Shown: piece by piece, positions 34,354 through 42,695 of the stretch
How the letters are laid out: every line of letters begins with the position of its first letter
How positions within the stretch are numbered: position 1 is the first letter of the stretch
From: an uncultured Verrucomicrobiota bacterium
GTDB taxonomy: Bacteria > Verrucomicrobiota > Verrucomicrobiia > Limisphaerales > UBA9464
Length of the DNA stretch: 64,000 nt
NCBI GenBank assembly: GCA_903907995.1
Contig: CAIVQH010000046.1
Span: 124,001-188,000, forward strand
Reading direction: 5' to 3'
Program-made: the position numbers and the translations under genes
Notes under the pieces: generated by a model
Database searches by the model: none
Seen by the model: only the letters and a program-made list of their open reading frames with translations
Told to the model about the DNA's origin: nothing

Positions 34354-35040
34354 ATGAAACATCCCTCCGCTGAAGCCTGGATGAGCCACCTCTACGGCGA
34401 ATTGCCCTCGGCCGAGCATGCCGAATGCACGGCCCATCTGGCGACCTGCGCCGAGTGTCAGCAAATGGTGGCTTCCTGGCGGGCCACCATGGCCGACCTC
34501 GACACCGACCAGGCGACGCTCGTGCTGCCCCCGCGGACCTCCCGTACGGGTGCCCGCTGGCAACCGGCACTGCGCTGGGCGCTCGCCGCCTCGGTGGCGC
34601 TGAGCGCAGGTTTTCTCGCCGGCCGGCTTTCCGGTCCGAACCGCGACGAAATCCGCAAGGAGGTCGCCGCCGCCCGGCAGCAGCTTTCCAACGAGCTGCG
34701 TGCCCGCTATCAGGCCGACCTGAAGACGCTGGCGGACACCACGCTGGCCAGCAGCACGGCCGAAACGAAGCGCTTCATCGAGGAATACACCCACCAGATC
34801 AACACCGTGCGCAATGACGAGCGCCGCGACTTCCTCAAGACCATGCAGACCTACGAGGATCGCCACGTGATGGATTACGCCGAGCTGCGCCTGGCGCTCG
34901 GCCAGCTGGCCCAGCGCACCGGGAACGGGTTTCGCCAGACGGAATCCCAGCTGAACCAGCTGGCCGGTTCCCTGCCCCCGGAATATCCCGGCAGCAAAGT
35001 CAATACTGACCGCCCGGCCTTCAACGAAAGGAACCCATGA
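34354..35040 (+). CDS. Anti-sigma factor with zinc-finger (ZAS) motif and one membrane helix
   Basis: The protein (228 residues from the ATG at 34354) begins MKHPSAEAWMSHLYGELP and contains the His-x3-Cys-x2-Cys motif in AHLATCAECQQM, which marks zinc-binding anti-sigma domains. A single transmembrane segment (LRWALAASVALSAGFLAG) follows at about residue 75. The C-terminal 130 residues are helical and probably periplasmic, with a coiled-coil look. An in-frame ATG at 34291 overlaps the sigma gene by 11 bp and is an alternative start. It should hold the upstream sigma factor inactive. Confidence 0.88.
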   Translation: MKHPSAEAWMSHLYGELPSAEHAECTAHLATCAECQQMVASWRATMADLDTDQATLVLPPRTSRTGARWQPALRWALAASVALSAGFLAGRLSGPNRDEIRKEVAAARQQLSNELRARYQADLKTLADTTLASSTAETKRFIEEYTHQINTVRNDERRDFLKTMQTYEDRHVMDYAELRLALGQLAQRTGNGFRQTESQLNQLAGSLPPEYPGSKVNTDRPAFNERNP

Positions 35041-36056
35041 ACGCGCCCTTCATCCGCCGCGCCGCCATCCTGCTGGCTCTCGCCGTCATCGCCGCCCCGC
35101 TTTGCGCGGACAAACTGGCCCCACCGGCGGACGCTCCCGCACCGCCGGAAACGCTCAAGGCAGACCCGGCCGCGATCAGCGCCTCGGAAGTGGAGTCCGG
35201 CATCCGTACCAGTTTGGAACAGGTCAAGGCCGAAGCCGTCCGGGCGGCCCACGAGGCCCATGCCCGATGGGGCAGCCTGCGGGTCGGCTTCAACGGGGCC
35301 AGCACCACCCGCACCCTGGTCCTGCCGGCCGCCGACATTTCGGCGGAGCAGCTGGGGCAGGTTCGCGAGGAACTGGCGATCATGTTCCGCCTGCTGGCCA
35401 AGGCCGCCGATCCCGACAGCGGCAAGCGCGGCGGCTTCCGGATCAACTTGGGCGACATCGACTTCGGCCAGACGACGGATCTGGATGCCATGTACCTGGA
35501 CGGCTACGGGGCCGTGTTTCTGCTGGAGGTGGATTATCCGCTGGTCGAACCGGCGAAAGTCACTGAGAAGAAAGCGGATACGAAGCCCGACAAGGACTCC
35601 GCCTGGGAAAAGGCCCGTCGCGAAATCAATGGCACCGACCACGACAGCGATCTGGACGACGGTGGCGACGACGCGCAATCCGAACCCGCCGGAGTCCCTT
35701 ATGATGCCGAAAAAGTGGCCACCCTACGCAAGCGCCTCCTCGAGGTTTTCCGGCACGCCACGAACCTGAAGTCGGTGAAGCCCAACGAGGACATCGTCCT
35801 GCGTGTTTCGGGCCGCAGCGTACGCCCACCCCACATGGCCCAGCTGCCGGTTTACGTCACCAATCCCACCATGAGCAAACGCTACGGGGTCCACACCATC
35901 GCCACCACCTCGCCGAGTGAGCCCATCCTCTCGACCCTCACGCTGCGGGCCAAAAAGTCCGTCGTGGACGCCTTTGCCGCCGACCACTTGAGCGACGAGG
36001 AGTTTGCGAAGAAGGTCACCGTGAACCAGCGGGACGATTCCGGCCCCGCAAAGTGA
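35037..36056 (+). CDS. Secreted protein of ECF-sigma operon, unknown function
   Basis: A 339-residue protein with a Sec signal peptide (AILLALAVIAAPLCADK). Its stop-start overlap of 4 bp (ATGA) with the anti-sigma gene shows it belongs to the same operon. The sequence has two parts: residues 45-180, with GFRINLGDIDFGQTTDLDAMYL and an acidic, low-complexity linker, and a C-terminal part with VATLRKRLLEVFRHATNL and a TTSPSEPILSTLTLRAKK segment. No enzymatic motif is recognised. Similar secreted genes commonly sit at this place in verrucomicrobial ECF operons. It may be an effector or sensor for the pathway. Confidence 0.82.
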   Translation: MNAPFIRRAAILLALAVIAAPLCADKLAPPADAPAPPETLKADPAAISASEVESGIRTSLEQVKAEAVRAAHEAHARWGSLRVGFNGASTTRTLVLPAADISAEQLGQVREELAIMFRLLAKAADPDSGKRGGFRINLGDIDFGQTTDLDAMYLDGYGAVFLLEVDYPLVEPAKVTEKKADTKPDKDSAWEKARREINGTDHDSDLDDGGDDAQSEPAGVPYDAEKVATLRKRLLEVFRHATNLKSVKPNEDIVLRVSGRSVRPPHMAQLPVYVTNPTMSKRYGVHTIATTSPSEPILSTLTLRAKKSVVDAFAADHLSDEEFAKKVTVNQRDDSGPAK

Positions 36057-36245
36057 ACCGCGGGTGATGGCCCAGTTCAGGGGTGCATGCCCAATCCGGG
36101 CAGGGATGACGCTCTGCGGCGTCCCCATCGCCGAGCGGAGCCTCAGGCGGCGGAACGAAAACCCAAATTATCCGCCTGGCATCGGGAGCGGAACGCGGCG
36201 GGTTTTTGTTTTGCGCCCCGACGGGGGCGTGCTTGGCTCTCAGCC

Positions 36246-36776
36246 ATGAAACTCTCCGAACTTCATGTCGGCATGGCGGTCATCCACCCCGCCTACGGGT
36301 CCGGCGTGGTCAAGTCCATCACCGAACATGCCGCCGAAGTGCTTTTCATCGACGGCCGCAAGCCGGTGGAACCGGAATCCGGCGGCCTCATGCCGGCCGA
36401 ACCGCAGGCCACCGTCACCGCCCTCAGCGTACCGCTCGCACAGTTCATCACGCAGACCGTCGAAGCCCTTGCCGACCGCCTCGGTCTGGAAAAACCGGAC
36501 GTCCACGTGAAGGAGCTCGCCCCGAAATGGCGGGGCGGCAAACTGGTGATCCACCCCCATGACCCGGCGCTCGCGACCAAGGAGATCGAGCTGGAGATCT
36601 TCTTCCACAAGATCGTGATGGTCCGGAACAACCTCCGGGTGCTGGAGCAGAAGATCAACGCCAGCGAGGCCCTCACCAGCGCGGAGAAATTCGACTGGCA
36701 GCAATACCTCACCCGCAGCTACGGCTCGCTCACCACCTTCAACCTGCTCTTCAAGGAGAAGGAAGACCAGTTCTGA
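36246..36776 (+). CDS. Hypothetical protein with CarD-like N-terminus, 176 aa
   Basis: The start MKLSELHVGMAVIHPAYGSG resembles the beta-strand opening of CarD/TRCF-type RNA polymerase-interacting domains (a GxxVxHPxxGxG pattern). The match covers only about 35 residues and is not diagnostic. The remainder has a helical C-terminal half (ITQTVEALADRLGLEKPDVHV, IFFHKIVMVRNNLRVLEQKI). There is no signal peptide. The ATG at 36246 is chosen over longer in-frame starts. It is followed by the hexamer array at 36786 and then rsmD. Function is unknown. Confidence 0.75.
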   Translation: MKLSELHVGMAVIHPAYGSGVVKSITEHAAEVLFIDGRKPVEPESGGLMPAEPQATVTALSVPLAQFITQTVEALADRLGLEKPDVHVKELAPKWRGGKLVIHPHDPALATKEIELEIFFHKIVMVRNNLRVLEQKINASEALTSAEKFDWQQYLTRSYGSLTTFNLLFKEKEDQF

Positions 36777-36785
36777 GGCGGGACA

Positions 36786-36865
36786 GGTCTTATCCTGCTC
36801 ATGCTCTTGCTCTTGCTCCCAGGACAAGAAAACTGACTGAAGGGAGTAAGAGCATGAGCAAGACC
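36786..36865. repeat. Hexamer tandem array with inverted copy; arms differ by whole units
   Basis: The left arm 36786-36820 contains GCTCAT and GCTCTT units, and the right arm 36842-36865 is their inverted copy. When aligned, the left arm has one extra GCTCTT unit and one extra 5-6 bp unit. The array ends 14 bp before the rsmD ATG. Confidence 0.85.
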
Positions 36866-36879
36866 AGGAATTGCGAATT

Positions 36880-37485
36880 ATGCGAATCATTGGCGGACAG
36901 GCGGCAGGCCGGCTTGTGAAGGTCCCCGAAGGGCTGGGCGTCCGGCCCATGCCCGACAAGGTCAAGCTCGCGGTCTTCAACTCGCTGGGCGATTTCGTCG
37001 CCGGCGCGAGGGTGCTGGACCTGTTTTCCGGCACCGGTGCGCTGGGGCATGAATGCCTCAGCCGAGGGGGGGTGCTGCTCCACAGTGTCGAGAAATCGGA
37101 GAAGCACGCGCGGTTCTACCGCCGCAACCTGGTGGCGGCCGGTTTGCCGGAGCACGCGGTGGAACTGCGGGTGAACGATGTTTTTAGCGCGGTGCCGGCA
37201 CTGGCGACGGCGGGCCGGCAGTTTGACCTCGTGATCGCCGATCCGCCCTACGGCGAGAAAAACGTCGGCCGCCGTTCCACTTCGCTGGCCCAGCGGCTGC
37301 TGGACGAACCGAATCTGCCGCGCGTGCTCGCCCCCGGTGGCCTGTTCATCCTCGGCCATACCAAGCGCGACACCCTGGAAGTTCCGGCCTTCTGGAAGGA
37401 GCACCGGCAGCTCAAACATGGCGACACCGTGATCCGGTTTTTTAAGCCGGGGACCCCGACGACAGTGTCCGGATCCCCTTCTTAA
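36880..37485 (+). CDS. rsmD: 16S rRNA (guanine(966)-N(2))-methyltransferase RsmD
   Basis: A 201-residue SAM-dependent methyltransferase. The N-terminus MRIIGGQAAGRLVKVPEG is the RsmD signature. The SAM-binding motif is VLDLFSGTGALGHECLSRG (residues 45-63), and the catalytic motif is DPPY at residues 121-124. It methylates G966 of 16S rRNA. The ATG at 36880 gives the family N-terminus. The stop codon TAA lies within the first units of the downstream hexamer array. The usual neighbour coaD is not here. Confidence 0.94.
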   Translation: MRIIGGQAAGRLVKVPEGLGVRPMPDKVKLAVFNSLGDFVAGARVLDLFSGTGALGHECLSRGGVLLHSVEKSEKHARFYRRNLVAAGLPEHAVELRVNDVFSAVPALATAGRQFDLVIADPPYGEKNVGRRSTSLAQRLLDEPNLPRVLAPGGLFILGHTKRDTLEVPAFWKEHRQLKHGDTVIRFFKPGTPTTVSGSPS

Positions 37486-37556
37486 TCTTACTCATAATCC
37501 TAATCTTAATCACTTTGCCCTCGCGATTAAGATTATGAGTAAGATGAAGATGAAGA
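37482..37556. repeat. Hexamer tandem array with inverted copy (AATCTT units), overlapping rsmD stop
   Basis: Left-arm units (AATCTT, ACTCAT, AATCCT, AATCTT, AATCAC) run from the rsmD stop to about 37512. Right-arm units (GATTAA, GATTAT, GAGTAA, GATGAA) cover 37526-37556. CTTACTCATAAT and ATTATGAGTAAG are perfect complements. The left arm has one extra CCTAAT unit. Confidence 0.85.
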
Positions 37557-37574
37557 ACCGGATACTCCCCGCCT

Positions 37575-38633
37575 CTACGGCACCCGCGTGACATCGATCC
37601 GCTGCAAATCCGCCACACCCAGCTCGATCAGCTCCGCGTTGCTGTAGAGATCGGTCTTCATCTTCTTCTCCCCCTCGACCTTCGCAGCCTCACGCGCCCG
37701 CTCCACGTCCGCCAACGCGAGCACGTCGAGCGCAACCGGATCCTTGCTGAAGCGCAGCTCGTTGAGCGGGATGGTGTAGTGCAGCAGCGTCAGCTCCTCG
37801 CCGCGATACTGGCAGACAAGCGCATCGCTGACGGCGAGCACCAGACGTGGTATGACGTCATCCAGCGCGCAGATGTCGGGCACCGACTCGGCCATCCGCG
37901 CGGGGTCATTGGCGAAGCGGATCGTGTTGTCCACACTCGCCCAGGCCAGGCCGGCCAGATGGCCGTTCACGGCGGTAACGTTGTGGCTGAGCACCGGCGC
38001 CACCGTGATGATCTTGGTGAGATCATGCGTGAGCAGCCGGGTGACGTAGGATTTGCGCCCCGAATGGTCCTCTTCCTTGCGACCGAACTCCAGATCGCCC
38101 GCCACCAGCCGGCCGATCAGCGGCGAATCGTAGAACTTCGATTCGTCCCAGCCGGCATCCTCACTGGCCACGCAGCGCACCCCGAGCCGCTTGGCCAGCT
38201 GGGTCCAGCCGCCGGCACGGAGATCCAGCGACCGCTTGTCCCAGATCACGATCTGGTTCGCGGGATGGCCGGCGGCAATCAGGCTCTCGATCAGCGCCTG
38301 CACGGTCGCCGGACGCGTGCCGCTGACCGCTCCGGGGGCGGCGGTCACCTTGAAGCCCACCGTATCCTTGGCGGTGATCAGGCTATGCCAGGCCGCGGTG
38401 GTGTCCGGCTTGCTTGCGAAGGCGATCAGCCCCTTGTCCACCATGCGCCGCACGACCTGGGTGTCGGGCACAAACGCCGTCGTGGCTGCGGCGTCATGCA
38501 CGACCACAACTCGCGCGTGCGGGGCGTTGGTGACGCCAGCCGGCACTGCCGACGGTTCGGCGGCAGCCGTCGCCACCGTTGCGAACAGCCGCAGGGCGGC
38601 CGCACAGGCTATGATGGATCGGACCCGGTTCAT
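37575..38633 (-). CDS. DUF362-like secreted protein
   Basis: A 352-residue protein with an N-terminal signal peptide (MNRVRSIIACAAALRLFATVATAAA). The central part resembles the DUF362 family (VGFKVTAAPGAVSGTRPATVQALIE, NQIVIWDKRSLDLRAGGW, KIITVAPVLSHNVTAVNGHLAG, then VSDALVCQYRGEE). Usual DUF362 ferredoxin cysteines are not present. Family members are found near Tat-exported oxidoreductases, but there is none adjacent here. The ATG at 38633 is chosen by the signal peptide; the longer frame to 38771 lacks one. Function is unknown. Confidence 0.8.
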   Translation of the reverse strand: MNRVRSIIACAAALRLFATVATAAAEPSAVPAGVTNAPHARVVVVHDAAATTAFVPDTQVVRRMVDKGLIAFASKPDTTAAWHSLITAKDTVGFKVTAAPGAVSGTRPATVQALIESLIAAGHPANQIVIWDKRSLDLRAGGWTQLAKRLGVRCVASEDAGWDESKFYDSPLIGRLVAGDLEFGRKEEDHSGRKSYVTRLLTHDLTKIITVAPVLSHNVTAVNGHLAGLAWASVDNTIRFANDPARMAESVPDICALDDVIPRLVLAVSDALVCQYRGEELTLLHYTIPLNELRFSKDPVALDVLALADVERAREAAKVEGEKKMKTDLYSNAELIELGVADLQRIDVTRVP

Positions 38634-38850
38634 CGATGCCCCGAGAATACCGGAGCCGGGGAAAGGACGCAAAGGGTTGCCGCAACGTTCAAGCCGACTG
38701 CGCCGCCGGATCGGCAAATTCGGGGGAATAAATTGTCTTGTCCTCCCCGCCATGGATAGAAAGCTCGGCACTCACTGGCGCCGGTCCGGGTCAATTGACG
38801 GGCTTCCGGCCCATAATGGGGTACAAATCTGATTCACCAATGACTTCGGC

Positions 38851-40746
38851 ATGACCGTGCCAGCCACCACCACCAGCCAGCCTGCCGCCGCTGCGGATTC
38901 TGGCTCAAAACCGCCCGATCCTGGTGCGGGCCTGTGGATCATCTTCACGCCCGAAGGACGTTATGCCGATTACCATGCCGCGAAACCCGGCCTGCTGGTG
39001 CAACCCCCGGAAGGCCTGCTGGGGCGGCATTATCGCGAGGTGCTGCCACCCTTGGTGGCCGAAAAGCTCTCGGTGGCCTGGGAAAAGCTGAAAGCAACCG
39101 GCCTGCCGCAGGCCACCCAATACGAGCTGCCGGTGGTGGATGGCCGTCGCGAATTCGTGGCCGAACTCAGCCAGGGAGCCAGCGGCCAGGTGCTTGCCCT
39201 CCTGCGGGACGTCACGCGCGAATATGACACGCACGAGGAAATGCGGGTGATTTCGGACCGGCTCCGCGTGATTTCCGAGGCGGCCGGCCTCGGCTCCTGG
39301 GAATGGTCGGCCACCACCGGACGGCATTGGCGGGATGCACGCCTGCTCGAGATCTACGGCGTCACCATCATGGGGCCGGACCAGCAGGCCTGGGCCTCGC
39401 TCATCCACCCCGAGGACCGGGAAGAGACCCTTCGCCGGGCGGAAGTGGCCACCGCCGACCCGATCTGCCCCGGCTACATGCACCAGTACCGGATCGTGCG
39501 GCCGGATGGCAGTGTCCGCTGGCTGCGCTCGCAGGTGGCCTTTCAGCGGGACCCCCACGGGCACGCCCTCGGTGCGGTGGGCGTTGACTCCGATGTCACG
39601 GAGGAAAAGGAGCGGGCCGAACGCTTCCGTGTGCTGTCCGACCGGTTGCTGCTGGCGGCGCAGGCCGCCGATTTTGGCGTGTGGGACTGGGACATCCGGG
39701 CTTCCCGGCTGATCTGGGATGACCGCATGTGCGCCCTGTACCAGATCACCAAGGGCGATCCGGCGCTCTACCCCGACCTGTGGCGGAACCGGGTGCATCC
39801 GGAAGACCTTTCACGCGTGCAGGCGGAGGTGCAGGCGGCCCTGGCCCAAGGCTACCGCTTGGACACCCATTTTCGCATCGCCTGGCCGGATGGCACCATC
39901 CGTTTCATCAAGGATGATGCGCTGATCCAGCGGGACGCCGCCGGCAATGCCATCCGGCTCATCGGCATCAACCGTGATGTGACCGCCGACCGGCTGCGGG
40001 AGGCCGAGATGCGTCAGGCCCGGGAGGCGGCCGAAGCCGCCAGCCTGGCCAAAAGCTCCTTTCTCGCGGCGATCAGCCACGAACTGCGCACCCCGCTGAA
40101 CGGCATCCTTGGATTTGCGTCGCTGCTGGCCGACACGCCCCTGCAGCCGGAGCAGAACGAGTTCGTCGGCTACATCAGCCACTCCAGCGAGATCCTGCTG
40201 GCGATGATCAACGACCTGCTCGACATCTCGCGCATCGAGGCTGGCCGGCTCTCGCTCAGCCCCCGGGCGTTTTCCCTGCGGGAGGTGACGGAGGATGCCG
40301 TGCGGCGGCTGGGCCAGCGGGCCACCGAGAAATCATTGAAGATCTCCACCCGCTGGCATGCGGGGTTGCCCGTCCATATCGTCAACGACCCCGAGCGGGT
40401 GCGACAGGTCATCACCAACCTCGTGAGCAACGCCATCAAGTTCAGCACCCAGGGCACGGTGACGGTCGAGGCGGCACCGGATGAACCGGGATTTGCCCGC
40501 GTGTCGGTCACCGACACCGGCATCGGCATCGCCCCGGACAAGCAGCCGCTGCTGTTCCAGAAATTCGTCCAGGGGGAATCCTCGACCACCCGGCGCTTTG
40601 GCGGGGCGGGACTGGGGCTGGCCATCAGCCGGCAGCTCGTCGAGCTGATGGGCGGCCGGATCGGTTTCACCAGCGAACCGGGAAAGGGTTCGACCTTCTG
40701 GTTCACCCTGCCCTGTTCCCCGGCGGAAACGGCCCGCGTTCCTTGA
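38851..40746 (+). CDS. PAS-domain sensor histidine kinase, soluble, orphan
   Basis: A 631-residue protein without membrane segments. It has a first poorly conserved PAS-like region (residues 25-125), then two PAS/PAC domains (about 140-255 and 270-385), each ending in a PAC-type DVTEEKERAE or GINRDVTADRLRE segment. The HisKA domain follows with the phosphorylated His at residue 410 (AISHELRTPLNGI). The HATPase_c domain has N box NLVSNAIKFS, G1 VTDTGIGI and G2 GGAGLGLAIS. It should sense a cytosolic signal and transfer phosphate to a response regulator. No receiver gene is adjacent. Confidence 0.95.
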   Translation: MTVPATTTSQPAAAADSGSKPPDPGAGLWIIFTPEGRYADYHAAKPGLLVQPPEGLLGRHYREVLPPLVAEKLSVAWEKLKATGLPQATQYELPVVDGRREFVAELSQGASGQVLALLRDVTREYDTHEEMRVISDRLRVISEAAGLGSWEWSATTGRHWRDARLLEIYGVTIMGPDQQAWASLIHPEDREETLRRAEVATADPICPGYMHQYRIVRPDGSVRWLRSQVAFQRDPHGHALGAVGVDSDVTEEKERAERFRVLSDRLLLAAQAADFGVWDWDIRASRLIWDDRMCALYQITKGDPALYPDLWRNRVHPEDLSRVQAEVQAALAQGYRLDTHFRIAWPDGTIRFIKDDALIQRDAAGNAIRLIGINRDVTADRLREAEMRQAREAAEAASLAKSSFLAAISHELRTPLNGILGFASLLADTPLQPEQNEFVGYISHSSEILLAMINDLLDISRIEAGRLSLSPRAFSLREVTEDAVRRLGQRATEKSLKISTRWHAGLPVHIVNDPERVRQVITNLVSNAIKFSTQGTVTVEAAPDEPGFARVSVTDTGIGIAPDKQPLLFQKFVQGESSTTRRFGGAGLGLAISRQLVELMGGRIGFTSEPGKGSTFWFTLPCSPAETARVP

Positions 40747-40777
40747 CGTGTCACCGCCCCGCGTTTAACACCCGCCC

Positions 40778-42691
40778 ATGTTGCGATTCGTTTCCCTGCG
40801 CGCCGTTGCGCTGGCGGTCCTTGTGCTGGCGGCCGGCTGCCAGCCGCACGGACCGGATGCCCTGCGCCGCGGCGACGAGCTGCTGCGCGCCGGCAAGGTC
40901 GCCGAGGCCGTGCCCCTGCTCGAGCGTGCCGCCACGGATCTGCCCGACGATCCGCGGGCGTGGAATTTCCTCGGCCTCGCCTACCACGACGCCAACCGCC
41001 CGGGCGAGGCGCTGAAGGCCTACCTGCGCGCCCTGCGCGCGGACCGCAACTACTTCGACGTCCACTACAATCTCGGCGCGCTCCATTCCGAGCAGGGCAA
41101 CTGGACCGAGGCCGAGCGCTCGCTGCGCACCTTTCTGGCCCCCGACGCCAACCGCAACCACGCCGCGGCCTGGGCGCTGCTCGGGGATGCCCAGCTCAGG
41201 CTCCGCAAGCTGGACGACGCGGAACACAGCCTCTCCTTCGCCGCCAAGCTGGCCCCGAACAACGCCGACGTATGGATCAGCCTCGGGCTGGTTTACGCCG
41301 GTAAACGGCGCTGGCCCGCCGCCCGGCAGGATTTCGCCTACGCCATCCGGCTGGACCAGCGCAACCCGGCCGCCCGCCTGAATCTGGCGGTCGCCACCCA
41401 GCAGGCCGGCGACCGGCGCGCGGCGCTGCCGCTGTACCGCGACTATCTGGCCTTGGTGCCGGACGCCGCCAACGCCGAGGAGATTCGCAACCTGATCCGG
41501 CAGCTGGATGCCCAGGTGAACGGCGCCGCCGCCGCCGCGGCGCTGACCAACACCGTGGCTGCCGCCCGGCCGGTCACGAATCCGCCACCGGCCACCGTGG
41601 CCAAGGCCCCGGCCACCAACAACACCGCCACCGCCAGGGTGGTGCCGCCTGCGACGAAGGGAGTCGCTGATACGCACCCAGCCCCGCAAAAGCACAACGA
41701 TCTGGCACCGGCCAATCCTGCCGCTCCCAAACCCACGGCTCCCGTCAAACCGGAGGCATCCAAGTCGGCAGGGGCGGAAACCACCCCGTCGGCAGCCACG
41801 GAAGTCGTGCGGGTAAATGACGGCCCAACCCTGCGCGCCGCCCGGGATGTCACGGCGCCCACGGCGGTTGCGGCCCCGTCGCCCGCCACGACCCCTCCAC
41901 CGACGACCACGCCCGCCGATGCAGCCGCAGCCGCCGTCACGCCTGCCGCCGGGGAGCCAGTGGTCGCGAACCAACCCGCCCGCGCCGCCCGCCCGGAACC
42001 GGCGAAGCACAAGACCATCTGGCAACGGGCGAACCCGGTGAACTGGTTCCGCGACGGTTCCCCTCCGCCCCCGCGCGCCGGAGCCGCCCTGGCCACGCTG
42101 CCTTTGCCGGACAGTTCCCCGGCCCCCCAGCCGGCGGTGCCCGCCCCGGCGCCCAAGCCGAAGCCCGTGAAACCCGCCGCGGCCCGCTATGCGAGCCGGT
42201 CGCCGGCTGATCTGTCCCCCGGCAACCGCACCGAAGCGGACGTCCAGTTCGCCGCCGCCGTGGCCGCCCACGACCGTCGTGATCTGCCCAACGCCATCGC
42301 CCTGTACCAGCGCGCGGTGGAGCTGGATCCGGGCTATTTCTCCGCCTACTACAACATGGGCCTGGCCGCGCTGGATGCGGGCGACGTGTCCCGGGCCCTG
42401 TTCGCCGGCGAATGTGCCACGCGCCTGAACCCGCGCTCCACCACGGCCCTGCGCCTGTTCGCTTCGGCCCTGCAACGGGGAAATTATCCGGCGGATGCGG
42501 CCGAGCAGCTGGAGCGGGTGGTGGCGGCGGAACCGGCGGACGCGAGCGCACACCTCGCGCTGGGCGGCCTCTACGCGCGCTCACTGGGCGAGCCCGAAAA
42601 GGCGCGCCCGCATTACGAACGCGTGCTGGCGCTCGACCCGCAGAATTCCCAGGCCGGCGCGATCCGGGTCTGGCTGGCGGAAAACCCCTGA
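40778..42691 (+). CDS. TPR-repeat lipoprotein with Pro/Ala/Thr-rich linker
   Basis: A 637-residue lipoprotein. The signal peptide ends in LVLAAGCQ, a lipobox with the modified Cys near residue 22. Residues about 30-240 form several tetratricopeptide repeats (AWNFLGLAYHDANRPGEAL, YFDVHYNLGALHSEQGNW, DVWISLGLVYAGKRRW). A low-complexity linker of roughly 200 residues rich in Ala, Pro and Thr follows. A second TPR block (NAIALYQRAVELDPGYFSAYY and on) ends the protein. TPRs mediate protein-protein contacts. It is probably anchored to the outer membrane or inner-membrane surface. It begins 31 bp after the kinase gene. Confidence 0.9.
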   Translation: MLRFVSLRAVALAVLVLAAGCQPHGPDALRRGDELLRAGKVAEAVPLLERAATDLPDDPRAWNFLGLAYHDANRPGEALKAYLRALRADRNYFDVHYNLGALHSEQGNWTEAERSLRTFLAPDANRNHAAAWALLGDAQLRLRKLDDAEHSLSFAAKLAPNNADVWISLGLVYAGKRRWPAARQDFAYAIRLDQRNPAARLNLAVATQQAGDRRAALPLYRDYLALVPDAANAEEIRNLIRQLDAQVNGAAAAAALTNTVAAARPVTNPPPATVAKAPATNNTATARVVPPATKGVADTHPAPQKHNDLAPANPAAPKPTAPVKPEASKSAGAETTPSAATEVVRVNDGPTLRAARDVTAPTAVAAPSPATTPPPTTTPADAAAAAVTPAAGEPVVANQPARAARPEPAKHKTIWQRANPVNWFRDGSPPPPRAGAALATLPLPDSSPAPQPAVPAPAPKPKPVKPAAARYASRSPADLSPGNRTEADVQFAAAVAAHDRRDLPNAIALYQRAVELDPGYFSAYYNMGLAALDAGDVSRALFAGECATRLNPRSTTALRLFASALQRGNYPADAAEQLERVVAAEPADASAHLALGGLYARSLGEPEKARPHYERVLALDPQNSQAGAIRVWLAENP

Positions 42692-42695
42692 CCAA

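Noticed and set aside
36057-36245. Terminator after the ECF operon near 36180-36225
   Set aside because: T-rich sequence follows GC-rich repeats, but I could not draw a convincing stem with a short loop.
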